The notes: a model not told the origin generated them from the letters alone. Counted from the first letter of the stretch, positions 17,413 to 26,604 are shown. The stretch: DNA of 64,000 bases from Oceanobacillus sp. Castelsardo (GCF_001659985.1 NZ_LYCS01000001.1:706261-770260), one strand, 5' to 3'. Numbers and translations: made by a program.

Positions 17413-18279
17413 ATGCCAGAATTTCCTGAATGGATTGAAGTTATATTAAGGTCACTCGTTCTTATGGTTGTTTTATTCACTATAACGAAAATACTTGGAT
17501 CAAAACAATTATCCCAAATGAACGTTTTTGAATATATAACTGGTGTAGTATTAGGTGGAATTGTTGCTATCAATACATTTGACCCAAACTCTAGTATTAT
17601 TTATGCTATTATCGCAATGGTTATTTGGTTCTCCATTCCATATGTAGTTCAGAAAATCACATTAAAAAGTAAAGCATTCCGCAATTTCATGGAAGGTAAA
17701 AGTACTGTTTTTATTCAAGATGGAAAAATAATGGAAGATAACTTAAAAAAGCAAGGCTATTCTACAGATGATTTACTTGAAAAGCTTCGAGAGAGAGATG
17801 TGTTTCTTGCCGCTGATGTAGAGTTTGCTGTTTTAGAACCTGATGGAACCCTAAATGTCTTGCCAAAAAGAGAAAACCGGCCATTAACAGCCAAAGATTT
17901 AGGATTAAAACTAGCTCCACAAAAGGAACCACAAACCATCATTATGGATGGGAAAGTTCTATATGAATCTTTAGCCAATTTAAACTTAAACTTGACATGG
18001 CTTGAAACCGAATTAGAAAAACTTAACGTTAGCATTGAAAATGTATTTCTCGGTCAAGCAGATACAGATGGACAACTATATGTCGATTTATATGATGATA
18101 CGATTGCGGTCCCTACTCCAAATGAAAAACCATTACTTTTAGCCACCATGAAGAAATGTCAGGCGGATTTAGAATTGTTTGCTTTATCTACTGAGAATCC
18201 GCAATCTAAAACATTGTATAAAACAAATAGCAAAAAGTTAAAAGTTGCTATTGATAAGATTGAAAAATATTTGAAATAA
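17413..18279 (+). CDS. 2Duf protein (DUF421 YetF-like + DUF1657)
   Basis: A 288-residue fusion. Residues 1-85 hold three membrane spans, then a YetF/DUF421 cytoplasmic domain (GKSTVFIQDGKIMEDNLKK, FAVLEPDGTLNVLPK). The last 55 residues (LATMKKCQADLELFALSTEN onward) are a DUF1657 unit. This is the 2Duf protein of spoVA-2mob operons, reported to be the main contributor to raised wet-heat resistance. ATG 17413 follows GGAAAGGA; the frame continues upstream to 17344, but that part is repeat A sequence and lacks homology. Confidence 0.9.
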   Translation: MPEFPEWIEVILRSLVLMVVLFTITKILGSKQLSQMNVFEYITGVVLGGIVAINTFDPNSSIIYAIIAMVIWFSIPYVVQKITLKSKAFRNFMEGKSTVFIQDGKIMEDNLKKQGYSTDDLLEKLRERDVFLAADVEFAVLEPDGTLNVLPKRENRPLTAKDLGLKLAPQKEPQTIIMDGKVLYESLANLNLNLTWLETELEKLNVSIENVFLGQADTDGQLYVDLYDDTIAVPTPNEKPLLLATMKKCQADLELFALSTENPQSKTLYKTNSKKLKVAIDKIEKYLK

Positions 18280-18283
18280 GAAT

Positions 18284-18328
18284 TAAAGGAGAGCATCCAT
18301 CAATCCGGATCTCTCCACTTTTATTTTA
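18284..18328 (+). terminator. Terminator of the spoVA operon
   Basis: GGAGAGCATCC/GGATCTCTCC stem with an ATCAATCC loop and a T-rich tail, just past the 2Duf stop codon. Confidence 0.7.
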
Positions 18329-18330
18329 TA

Positions 18331-19317
18331 TTAATCATTAATATGAATTGCTACTTTACCAAATTGATACCCATTTTGTAAATAGTTCATAGCTTCCTTT
18401 GCCTCAGCCAAGGAAAATACACGGTCGACAACAGGGTGCATGTTATACACTTCCAAATGTTGTAACAGTTCTCTTAATTCCTCTCTACTTCCCATTGTAG
18501 AACCGAATAGTTTATATTGGCCATAGAAAAACTCGCGGAGATTAAATGAAATATCATCTTCTGTTGTAGAACCAAATGTTACGATTCTACCACCCTTTTT
18601 AAGTATTTGTAGTGAACGTTTAAACGTCTCTCCTCCAACACTGTCTATTACTAAATCAATCGTTTCTCCTTCTAACTGCTTTTCCCAATCACTGTTTGTA
18701 TCGAGTACGATGTCTGCTCCCAATTTTTTTGCTTTATTTTGTTTCTGGGCACTTCGTGAACTAATAATTACTTTAGCTCCAATATTTTTTGCAAATTGAA
18801 TTAAATAGGTTGCAACACCACTTCCCGCACCAGGGATAAATACTGTCTCACCTGCTTTAATTTGTCCTTTCGTCACGATAGCTCGATATCCTGTCAAGGC
18901 TGCTAAAGTCAAGACACCGGCTTCTTCCCAATTTAAATGGGCAGGTTTTTTTTCTAATTGTTCTTCAGATATAACAATTTTTTCAGCAAATGTACCATCA
19001 GTCGGATGACCTAATATATCAAAATCTAGTGGGGGTGCATCTGTTAACTCAAACCAATTTAGTGAAGGGTTAATAATAACTTCATCCCCAACCTTAAATC
19101 TTGTAACACCATCTCCCACTTTTTCCACAACACCGGCACCATCTGAACCAATGATAACTGCTTCTTTGTTGTTGTCCTTTCTACGCGCTTTTATATATGT
19201 ATCCCTCCGATTTAAACCGGCAACCTTTATTGCAACTACCACTTCCCCAGTACTCGCTATGGGATCTTTAATTTCAATAACTTTATGTTCGTCATTTTCT
19301 AATACAAATGCTTTCAC
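18331..19317 (-). CDS. Zinc-independent MDR-family quinone oxidoreductase
   Basis: A 328-residue medium-chain dehydrogenase/reductase. The N-terminal GroES-like part includes GLNRRDTYIK and GSDGAGVVEKVG; the Rossmann domain has the NADPH motif GAGSGVATYLIQFA (about residues 166-180). Catalytic-zinc ligands of alcohol dehydrogenases are absent, as in quinone oxidoreductases and B. subtilis YogA-type proteins. Substrate is unknown. It lies 20 bases downstream of the ArsA-like gene, so it may be in that operon. Confidence 0.82.
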   Translation of the reverse strand: MKAFVLENDEHKVIEIKDPIASTGEVVVAIKVAGLNRRDTYIKARRKDNNKEAVIIGSDGAGVVEKVGDGVTRFKVGDEVIINPSLNWFELTDAPPLDFDILGHPTDGTFAEKIVISEEQLEKKPAHLNWEEAGVLTLAALTGYRAIVTKGQIKAGETVFIPGAGSGVATYLIQFAKNIGAKVIISSRSAQKQNKAKKLGADIVLDTNSDWEKQLEGETIDLVIDSVGGETFKRSLQILKKGGRIVTFGSTTEDDISFNLREFFYGQYKLFGSTMGSREELRELLQHLEVYNMHPVVDRVFSLAEAKEAMNYLQNGYQFGKVAIHIND

Positions 19318-19337
19318 ACTCTTCTCCCTTTCTTTAT

Positions 19338-20261
19338 CTAATAGTAATTACTAATCTTTTCCAATTGTTGCTTATTTGTTATATCGTTCGCGAATAAAGG
19401 AACAAGAATTAATTGCTGCTGTTTAAAGGTTTCCTTAATCTGTGTTAAGTATTGTTTCTCATATTCTTTTCGTTGCTGCAAAAATTCACCATCTGCTATT
19501 TCTGGCAATATTTTATTTACGACGACGGTCTTAACATGGAGATGGTATTTATCAAGTAAATCTATAGCCTTTTTCGTTTCTAAAATAGGTAATCTCTCTG
19601 CATTTAATACAAATATAAACCCTGTATTTTTACGGTCAAGCAAAACCTCTCTAGCCTTTTGAAACCGATCTTTTCTTTCTTTTAGTACGTCATAAATTGG
19701 ATCCTCTATTGGTTCCCCATCATTCAATAATTGTGTATAATTATCATTCGTTTTTTTTCTGCGTTTAAGCAAACCTTCAATCCAAATTCCCATTAATTCT
19801 GGCAAAGAAAGAAGTCTTATCGTATGCCCTGTAGGTGCAGTATCAAAGATAATCTTATCAAAACTATGACTCTCTTCAAGAATTACAGCAATTATCTTAT
19901 CAAACAAAGCAGCCTCATCCGCTCCAGGAGATGCTTTTGCTGTATCCAATTGACGATGCACCTCTTGCATCATCGTCGCATTAACGGTTCCTTTAATATT
20001 TTCTTTAACTTGATTAATGTATTTTGTTGTTTCTATTTCAGGGTCAATCTCTAATGCAAATAAGTTTTCAAAAACCCGGGTAGTCTCCCCCCCAATTTTC
20101 TTATTAAAAATATCCCCTAAATTATGTGCTGGATCTGTAGATACTAGTAATGTTTTAAACCCTGAATTTGCGGATTTCCATGCAATAGCCGCTGCAGTTG
20201 TAGATTTACCAACCCCACCTTTTCCCCCGATAAATATGATTCTTTTCTCCAATTCCTTCAT
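19338..20261 (-). CDS. ArsA/Get3-family ATPase (single domain)
   Basis: A 307-residue P-loop ATPase with the deviant Walker A GGKGGVGKST (residues 12-21), switch I STDPAHNLGD, switch II FDTAPTGHTIRLLSLP and an A-loop-like VVVNKILPE. Those motifs place it in the ArsA/Get3/TRC40 family. It has no cysteine at all, so the metalloid site of ArsA and the zinc CxxC of Get3 are both missing. No arsB or arsR is nearby. It is encoded 23 bases after the small CC protein, with cstA upstream of both. Confidence 0.87.
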   Translation of the reverse strand: MKELEKRIIFIGGKGGVGKSTTAAAIAWKSANSGFKTLLVSTDPAHNLGDIFNKKIGGETTRVFENLFALEIDPEIETTKYINQVKENIKGTVNATMMQEVHRQLDTAKASPGADEAALFDKIIAVILEESHSFDKIIFDTAPTGHTIRLLSLPELMGIWIEGLLKRRKKTNDNYTQLLNDGEPIEDPIYDVLKERKDRFQKAREVLLDRKNTGFIFVLNAERLPILETKKAIDLLDKYHLHVKTVVVNKILPEIADGEFLQQRKEYEKQYLTQIKETFKQQQLILVPLFANDITNKQQLEKISNYY

Positions 20262-20284
20262 GTTATTCCCTCATTTTGATTAAA

Positions 20285-20542
20285 TTAACAGCATCGGATT
20301 CCGGATAATGGTGAATGATCCATCCCCATTCTCAAATGCCAATCATGAAATTTTTCAATCATATATGGATAAAGCTCTAACGTGTAGTAGTACACTGGAT
20401 TAGGAATCCCAATCATTTCCGAATAAAGCAATAATAGAAACAAATCGTCTTCATTTCGTAATTCTCTCGCAATTTCGGTACGATGGGGTAGGCTAATCAC
20501 TTCTTCATAATACTCTATTAATTTTTTTATCTTGTCTAACAA
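20285..20542 (-). CDS. Small C-terminal Cys-Cys protein (cory-CC-star type)
   Basis: About 85 residues ending HSPLSGIRCC with the cysteine pair directly before the stop. Other notable parts are EVISLPHRTEIARELRNEDDLFLLLLYSEMIGIPNPVYYYTLE. It agrees with the small cory-CC-star family as remembered, function unknown. TTG 20542 is chosen because AGGG lies 11 bases upstream; the frame extends to 20569, but that part lies in the cstA terminator hairpin. It is probably co-transcribed with the ArsA-like gene. The terminal CC could be a metal or redox site. Confidence 0.65.
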   Translation of the reverse strand: MLDKIKKLIEYYEEVISLPHRTEIARELRNEDDLFLLLLYSEMIGIPNPVYYYTLELYPYMIEKFHDWHLRMGMDHSPLSGIRCC

Positions 20543-20552
20543 GTAAATCACA

Positions 20553-20590
20553 TCCCTAAAAGGGACCACTAAACGGATCCCTTTTTATTA
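20553..20590 (-). terminator. Terminator after cstA
   Basis: Minus-strand AAAAGGGATC/GGTCCCTTTT stem. It lies between the cstA stop and the small CC gene, so the latter is read from read-through or its own promoter. Confidence 0.7.
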
Positions 20591-20594
20591 TTAA

Positions 20595-22337
20595 TTAACC
20601 TACTTTATTATCATCAAGCGGGTCATCATATTTGCCCGTCATGACAGAATAGGACGTTAATGCAATCCAAAATGCAAATACGAATATAATGGCACCTAAC
20701 ACAAATAGTAGAGTATTAGAACCTGTTCCCCACCAAGACCACTCAAAGAACACTTGCTGGAATAATGCAACCATTGTCATAATCATTAAGAAAATCATCG
20801 GAATTAGCGTAACAGCATAATTTCTTCCTTTACGCTTAAGCCAAATCGATATAAGCATTAAACTAATGCCGGCTAATAACTGATTTGACGTCCCAAATAA
20901 AGGCCAAATTAAGTATCCTCCAGATCCAAACCCATTTGGTCCTTCTGGTATTAATACAAGTGCGGCACTTGAAACTACAGCAACAGAAGTAGCAACATGG
21001 GTTTTTGTTAATGCTGGAATCTTATATTCAGCACCTAACTCAGCAATAATATAACGCATTAAACGAACAGCAGTATCCAATGTTGTTGCTGCAAAACTAA
21101 CTACAATTACAGAAACAATAGTTGCAGCAATGGCGGGCGGAATACCAATTCCTCCAGCAAGTATGGAAGCCCCCTCAACGAAAGCGCCAAGTCCTGCTCC
21201 ATTTGCGGCTGTAAAGCTACTATATGTTGCAAAAAATTCATCCGTATTAGCAAATAATGTTGCGACTGTTAGGATTGAAATTAGTGCTAAAATCCCTTCA
21301 CCAACCGCACCAAAATATCCAACAAATCTAGCATCCGTCTCTTTATTCAATTGTTTTGAAGACGTTCCGGATGAAACAAGTCCGTGAAACCCTGATATCG
21401 CTCCACAGGCTACCGTAATAAATAACAATGGCAACCAGTTTTTATCCGGATTTTCATTATATACTGGTGCAGTAATTTCAGGATTAGTAAAAAGTAAACC
21501 AAGATACAAGATACCTAAACCTACTACTAATTGATGTGAGTTAATAAAATCTCTAGGCTGTAATAATTTCCAAACTGGAAGTGTCGAAGCAATATAACAG
21601 TAAACCATTAGAAATACAATCCAAATCATAAAGGCTGTTGATACGGCACCAAGACCGAATAATCCAGCACCATCCTCTCCACCCATATACTGAACTAAAT
21701 CAATTTGTAACACTTCATATTGTGCAGATAAAATCGCCGTTGCATACATAATAGCAAGAACAATTAATGATGGTACAAGCATTCTTACATTTTTCTTATA
21801 AACTAAATAACCAATAATTATTGCTAATGGAATTTGCGCCATTACCGGAAGAACACTTGATGGAAAACTAATAAATAAATTTGCTATTACCCAAGCAAAT
21901 ACAGCGTTTACCATTAATACTAAAATTAAAATAATAAATAAAAATAGGATTTTCCCTCTTTTGCCAATTAATTTATCGGCAATCGTACCAATTGACTGCC
22001 CCTTATTACGTACCGATAAAGCTAACGTACCAAAATCATGGACACCAGCAGCAAAAACAGTGCCGATAATTACCCATAAAAATGCTGGCAACCATCCCCA
22101 ATAAAGTGCTATTGCAGGTCCTAATATTGGAGCTGCCCCTGCAACTGACGTAAAATGATGTCCCCACAGAACGAATTTATTAGTAGGAACAAAGTCCACC
22201 CCATCTTTATATTGATGAGCTGGCGTAACATAGTTTGGGTCTAATTTAAAGATTTTCTCTGCTACAAACTTGGAATAGTAGCGATAACCTAAAGCAAAAA
22301 CAACCAAACCAATAATTGCAACTAAAACTGCATTCAA
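20595..22337 (-). CDS. cstA: Carbon starvation protein CstA
   Basis: A 580-residue transporter with about 16 membrane spans. CstA signatures: GHHFTSVAGAAPILGPAIA (about residues 58-76), GVHDFGTLALSVRNKGQSIG, and GFHGLVSSGTSSKQL. CstA-family proteins import peptides and, in some bacteria, pyruvate when carbon is short. Length is close to B. subtilis CstA. No clear cre site was seen in the 140-bp upstream gap. The gene is followed by the CC protein and ArsA-like ATPase. Confidence 0.93.
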   Translation of the reverse strand: MNAVLVAIIGLVVFALGYRYYSKFVAEKIFKLDPNYVTPAHQYKDGVDFVPTNKFVLWGHHFTSVAGAAPILGPAIALYWGWLPAFLWVIIGTVFAAGVHDFGTLALSVRNKGQSIGTIADKLIGKRGKILFLFIILILVLMVNAVFAWVIANLFISFPSSVLPVMAQIPLAIIIGYLVYKKNVRMLVPSLIVLAIMYATAILSAQYEVLQIDLVQYMGGEDGAGLFGLGAVSTAFMIWIVFLMVYCYIASTLPVWKLLQPRDFINSHQLVVGLGILYLGLLFTNPEITAPVYNENPDKNWLPLLFITVACGAISGFHGLVSSGTSSKQLNKETDARFVGYFGAVGEGILALISILTVATLFANTDEFFATYSSFTAANGAGLGAFVEGASILAGGIGIPPAIAATIVSVIVVSFAATTLDTAVRLMRYIIAELGAEYKIPALTKTHVATSVAVVSSAALVLIPEGPNGFGSGGYLIWPLFGTSNQLLAGISLMLISIWLKRKGRNYAVTLIPMIFLMIMTMVALFQQVFFEWSWWGTGSNTLLFVLGAIIFVFAFWIALTSYSVMTGKYDDPLDDNKVG

Positions 22338-22440
22338 ACTTTCGCCCTCCCCCTATATTTAATAGCACTCTCAACAACTATATTATAACAGTTGGGAAAA
22401 ATTGTAAATATCAGAATTATTAATCATTAACTTTTAAAGA

Positions 22441-22473
22441 TAAAAAACAGCTCCATAGTGGAACTGTTTTTGG
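22441..22473 (-). terminator. Terminator after glutamate dehydrogenase gene
   Basis: AAAACAG-TCCA/TGGA-CTGTTTT stem, followed by T-rich minus-strand sequence. Confidence 0.7.
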
Positions 22474-22478
22474 ATTGC

Positions 22479-23858
22479 TTAATATAATTTACCTTGTTTG
22501 TAGAGTACAACGGATAACTTCATTACCGCTTGAATATAACAATTTTCTCTCAATGAATAATTATCTCTAATATATTGTGGATAAACTACCTCAAAGGTCT
22601 TTTTCATTTTCTCAAACAACTGGTTATTTACTTCCTTTTCTGTGTAAAATTTTGTATCCCTACCTTGCATCCATTCAAAGTAAGAAACAATAACACCACC
22701 AGCATTTGCTAAAATATCAGGGATAATAATTTTTTCTTTCTTATTTAGAAAAAGATCTGCATCTCCAGTTATTGGTGAGTTCGCTCCTTCTACAATAATT
22801 TTTGCTTTTATCTGGTTCATATTCTTATTATTGATTTGGTCTTCAAGTGCAGCTAAGAAAAGGACATCTACATCTAATGTTAATAAATCATCACGAGGCA
22901 TTATTTTAGCTGTTATATTTGCCTTTTCTAATTCTTTCTCATTCATTGGTAGGTCTCCAAAATTTCTTTTCGTATAGTTCTTCAATTTAGTAATATCTAA
23001 TCCATCAGAATGATATAACGTAACATTTCGATCGCTTATAGCTACAATTTTGTTTTCTAAATATGGGCAACATGAAGCTTCAGAAGCAATAATGGAACCT
23101 ACATTTCCGAAACCTTGAATAGCAATTTTTAAGGGTTTAGCTTGCCAAGATATTAGTTTGTTAGCATATCGATTGTTTTGACTTTTTAACCAATCTTTAT
23201 TTTCATTTAGAAAATCATATAACATATAGCGCAAGGAGTAATATACGCCTTTACCAGTTGCTGTCTTTCTTCCAAGTGAACCACCATTTATTGTGCTTTT
23301 TCCTGTAAAGCTTCCAAGATAATTTTCTCCTGGATGAATACTTTTATATTCTGCCATCATCCAATCCATTTCTCTTTCACTAGTACCCATATCTGGAGCA
23401 GGAATATCTTTGTCAGGTCCAATAATTCCACTGAAATAGCGAACATATTTTTTACAAATTAAATTAAGTTCCTTGTTTTCAAAATCTCTTGGATTAATAA
23501 CGACGCCGCCTTTCGCACCACCAAAAGGAACATCATGTAGAGCATTTTTCAATGTCATTAATGTTGCTAAATTAATTACTTCATCTTCATTTACTGTCTC
23601 ATGAAATCGAATACCACCCTTGTAAGCACCCAATATATTATTATGTTGAACACGAAAGGCTGGTATTCGAACAATTTCCCCATTTTCTAATGGCAATCTT
23701 AAAAAAGATTTATACACATGATTTGGCGTTGAAAGAATGGAACGAATCGACCGTAACGCTTTCTCCCTCTCGTCATTCAGTAATTCTGACAAAAAAGTAC
23801 TATCTCCAAATAAAGCATCTAGAGATTCATGAACAATGGTTCCCGTATTTTTTGGCAT
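22479..23858 (-). CDS. Glutamate dehydrogenase (Glu/Leu/Phe/Val family)
   Basis: A 459-residue NAD(P)-dependent amino acid dehydrogenase. Motifs: YKGGIRFH (about residue 80), PFGGAKGGV with catalytic-region Lys (about 115), DIPAPDMGTSEREMDWM (about 155), and the dinucleotide fold IQGFGNVGS (about 245). These fit glutamate dehydrogenase better than leucine dehydrogenase. It interconverts glutamate and 2-oxoglutarate. A slightly longer N-terminus than RocG is seen. Cofactor preference cannot be read with certainty. Confidence 0.87.
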   Translation of the reverse strand: MPKNTGTIVHESLDALFGDSTFLSELLNDEREKALRSIRSILSTPNHVYKSFLRLPLENGEIVRIPAFRVQHNNILGAYKGGIRFHETVNEDEVINLATLMTLKNALHDVPFGGAKGGVVINPRDFENKELNLICKKYVRYFSGIIGPDKDIPAPDMGTSEREMDWMMAEYKSIHPGENYLGSFTGKSTINGGSLGRKTATGKGVYYSLRYMLYDFLNENKDWLKSQNNRYANKLISWQAKPLKIAIQGFGNVGSIIASEASCCPYLENKIVAISDRNVTLYHSDGLDITKLKNYTKRNFGDLPMNEKELEKANITAKIMPRDDLLTLDVDVLFLAALEDQINNKNMNQIKAKIIVEGANSPITGDADLFLNKKEKIIIPDILANAGGVIVSYFEWMQGRDTKFYTEKEVNNQLFEKMKKTFEVVYPQYIRDNYSLRENCYIQAVMKLSVVLYKQGKLY

Positions 23859-23916
23859 TTTCCACTCTCCTATTAAGTTGGATACTATATTTATATGAAG
23901 GGATAAGATTATTCTA

Positions 23917-25335
23917 TTACAATAGGAATACGGCTATGGCGGTTGAAACAATTAAACCAATGATCACTGGTAAAAAGTTTTTACGTACTAATTCCATTAC
24001 AGAGACCCCACATAGTCCTGCTATAGCAATTAAAGACGACCATGCAATGATGGTCCCACCCCCAGTCCAGATTGCACCCATTTGCCCGATTGCCGCTAAT
24101 GTTGATGCATCGATAGAACCGGTTTCTAAACTCGCAGCAAGCGCTCCAGTTAATGGTAAACCGGAAAATCCAGATCCATCTAGCCCGGTAATAATACCTA
24201 TAATTAAAATACTAAACCCAGCAAAAAATGCACTCTGTGGCAGAAACTCTTGCATTGCTTCAACTAAGCCAAATAATAAAGATGGGCCATTTTCCACTCC
24301 CAATATAGCTCCAGAAAAATCACCACTACCTAGAAAAAAGAAACCCGCAATTGGTATGACAGGCCCCATCGCTTTGAATGCAAATACGAAACCATCCGTA
24401 ATATGATTACTAATATAATTCAATGCTTCTGATTTGCCAAAAGCAAGTGTCGACATTAGTAATAAAATAGCAGCTACACCACCAACAAAAGCCGCTCCAT
24501 CTCCACCTACTAATCCTCCATCGCCAGAAGAAAGCTTATTCAGTAACATGACAATAAGAACTAAGAGAAGAGAAATTGGCACAAATACCGCAAAAATCTT
24601 ACTCCATATTTTAAGATTTACGGTCTTAGCTTCATTTTTTGGTTCATCTGATGTTTGCAAGTTTCTTAATTCATCTTGAATATTTTTATCCTCTTTAGAG
24701 CGGATTTGTTTTCTATAGAATAAATAAGCTAAACCTAATGCTAATACCCCAGAAATTAGTGACAAAATAAGAGCCTTATCTGCTACTACGGATGCATCTA
24801 AGCCACCAGATGCCGCTGAGAGACTTGGAGCTACTTGAACAATGTAATCAGAGGATAGCGCCATTCCTTGTCCGGCTATAGCAATAGCTACTGCGGCAAT
24901 AATGGCTGGTAGCCCTGCACGAACTGCTGCAGGTACTAACAATGCACAAATTAACGGGACGGCTGGAGTTGGCCAGAAAAATAAAGATATAACATAAGTG
25001 ACAATCGCCAACACAAAGAAGGAGACATGCCCATTGACCATTAACTTTTGAATTGGTTGAATCATCCGTTTATCTGCTCCTAAATCTCTTAAGGAATTAA
25101 GGAGTGCAAGCATAAACATAATAATTAAAAAAATGTTAAATAACTCTTGAGCTGCAACTAAATTGGCATGGAAAATCGCTTTAAATCCACCAATTATATC
25201 TCCTGTAAAAACCCACGCAATAACAAAAGTTCCTAGAATCGTTGGTAAAACAACGCCTTTTCTAAATATCATGGTAACGATAATAACTATCGTGAATATA
25301 CCATATAACCAGTGGGATAATGTTAAACCTTCCAT
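23917..25335 (-). CDS. Polytopic permease (ion-transporter superfamily type)
   Basis: A 472-residue membrane protein with about 12 spans and Gly/Ala-rich re-entrant-like stretches (FFWPTPAVPLICALLVPAAV and GLDGSGFSGLPLTGALAASLETG). The layout resembles CitMHS/GntP/DcuC-type carriers of organic acids, but no exact family was recognised. It lies 58 bases upstream of glutamate dehydrogenase on the same strand, so it may import a carboxylate or amino acid for it; that link is inference. Confidence 0.65.
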   Translation of the reverse strand: MEGLTLSHWLYGIFTIVIIVTMIFRKGVVLPTILGTFVIAWVFTGDIIGGFKAIFHANLVAAQELFNIFLIIMFMLALLNSLRDLGADKRMIQPIQKLMVNGHVSFFVLAIVTYVISLFFWPTPAVPLICALLVPAAVRAGLPAIIAAVAIAIAGQGMALSSDYIVQVAPSLSAASGGLDASVVADKALILSLISGVLALGLAYLFYRKQIRSKEDKNIQDELRNLQTSDEPKNEAKTVNLKIWSKIFAVFVPISLLLVLIVMLLNKLSSGDGGLVGGDGAAFVGGVAAILLLMSTLAFGKSEALNYISNHITDGFVFAFKAMGPVIPIAGFFFLGSGDFSGAILGVENGPSLLFGLVEAMQEFLPQSAFFAGFSILIIGIITGLDGSGFSGLPLTGALAASLETGSIDASTLAAIGQMGAIWTGGGTIIAWSSLIAIAGLCGVSVMELVRKNFLPVIIGLIVSTAIAVFLL

Positions 25336-25423
25336 TGAATCCCCTTCCTTTCTTGAATGTGCTATAGCCTATGCGTGAATGATTTAAAACGCTACCCACT
25401 ATAAGAAAGGAAAAAATTTAAAA

Positions 25424-25462
25424 ACAAAAAAACATCTAGCATAAAAAACTAGATGTTCTTTC
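25424..25462 (-). terminator. Terminator after vanW-like gene
   Basis: AACATCTAG/CTAGATGTT stem with an A/T loop, preceded by A-rich plus-strand sequence (T run on the minus strand). Confidence 0.8.
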
Positions 25463-25472
25463 ATCGACTTAT

Positions 25473-26339
25473 TTAATTACCAGTAAAATTTTCTGCAGAT
25501 TCCGTTGAATATATCGTTACAATCATTTTACCATTTCCAGCCTTAGCACGGATTAGAATAGGTTCATTATATAAATTTTTAAATACAAAATCTGGTCCCC
25601 ACCAACTTACAGTAGCATCTCTACCAGGTGGAACATATGGAACTCTTTTACTATGGGCATAACGTTCTACTATTTGTATACCTTTTAAATCAATAGCATT
25701 AAAAAGAGTGGAAGATACTTGACAAATTCCTCCCCCAATATCCTCCGATAATTCTCCTCTTACAATGACAGGTGCACGTTTATACCCTTTTTCTTTTGTT
25801 CGCTCCCCAACAATATCATTAAAGGAAAAGGTCTCTCCTGGAAAAACAACAGTATTATCAATTGCCTCTGTAGCCAATGAAATATTATGAGACCTTTCTT
25901 TATTACTACTTCTAAAAAAGGTAACATAGCTTCCTAACTGTTTTGCACTTATTTCTTTTAGTAATCCGCTATCTACCTTAGGGTATATTTCCCTTAAAGG
26001 AACATTTAACTTTTCATTAGTAGCACTATAATAATGGGTAATAAATTTTTCAAGAAACTCATTTCTATCCAAAGTTATCCCATATTTCCCCTCGATGATT
26101 TCATTATTTTTCCCAAATTTTGCGTTCATTGGTTCTTTATAAATTTTTGACTCTAAGTTATCCATCAATAATTCCAGTTTATTCATATCCAAAAAAATAG
26201 AATCGAAGTTAGTCCATTCATACTGATCAATTTCAACTTTTTCTAACCATATTTCGTTATGCTTTTTTAATTCAAAGACTTCTGAATCTAATACAACGGG
26301 ATGTGTAAATAAAGTAAAAATTAAAGCTAAAAACAACAT
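25473..26339 (-). CDS. VanW-family exported protein
   Basis: A 288-residue protein with an N-terminal signal segment (residues 1-16) and a C-terminal VanW domain (about 150-285). Motifs: NTVVFPGETFSFNDIVG, GGGICQVSSTLFNAI and PYVPPGRDATVSWWGPDF. VanW domains occur in envelope proteins of Firmicutes (YoaR-like), some linked to glycopeptide-resistance clusters, but their activity is not settled. No van genes are nearby. The N-terminal 130 residues are not recognised. Confidence 0.82.
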   Translation of the reverse strand: MLFLALIFTLFTHPVVLDSEVFELKKHNEIWLEKVEIDQYEWTNFDSIFLDMNKLELLMDNLESKIYKEPMNAKFGKNNEIIEGKYGITLDRNEFLEKFITHYYSATNEKLNVPLREIYPKVDSGLLKEISAKQLGSYVTFFRSSNKERSHNISLATEAIDNTVVFPGETFSFNDIVGERTKEKGYKRAPVIVRGELSEDIGGGICQVSSTLFNAIDLKGIQIVERYAHSKRVPYVPPGRDATVSWWGPDFVFKNLYNEPILIRAKAGNGKMIVTIYSTESAENFTGN

Positions 26340-26387
26340 TTTTTCACCTCATGCTTATTATGAGGTAAAATGACAGAATCATGTAAT

Positions 26388-26427
26388 GATAAAAGCCATT
26401 TAGCTAAATTAGCTAAATGGCTTTATT
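26388..26427 (-). terminator. Terminator after small membrane peptide gene
   Basis: AAAGCCATTTAGCTAA/TTAGCTAAATGGCTTT long perfect stem with a very short loop. Confidence 0.85.
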
Positions 26428-26428
26428 C

Positions 26429-26527
26429 TTAATAGAAGTCTCTAGTGTCTTCTAAATAATCACTTGCTACTCTATACCCTACTAATGCAACTAGCACAAG
26501 TAACATACCGTATAAGAAGTTTTTCAT
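26429..26527 (-). CDS. 32-residue single-span membrane peptide, unknown
   Basis: Reads MKNFLYGMLLVLVALVGYRV then ASDYLEDTRDFY: one N-terminal membrane span and an acidic tail. The ribosome site AGGGGAGG is strong (spacing about 9), and a perfect terminator follows at once, which supports a real gene. It lies downstream of the NADH dehydrogenase gene on the same strand. No family recognised. Confidence 0.6.
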   Translation of the reverse strand: MKNFLYGMLLVLVALVGYRVASDYLEDTRDFY

Positions 26528-26604
26528 TTAAAAATTACCTCCCCTTTTTAGAGCATTATAGAGCAATACTTTTTAAATCTGTTTGATTATCAATTTATTT
26601 CCGG

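Noticed and set aside
19338-20261. Arsenite efflux ATPase (ArsA proper)
   Set aside because: Single domain, no cysteines and no arsB/arsR/arsD neighbours, so an arsenic role is not supported.
23690-24406. Long plus-strand open frame opposite the dehydrogenase and permease genes
   Set aside because: It spans the gap between two well-supported minus-strand genes and reads mainly as their complement; no ribosome site or family match.
25473-26339. Vancomycin-resistance cluster
   Set aside because: Only a VanW-domain protein is present; no vanH, vanA/B, vanX or two-component genes.
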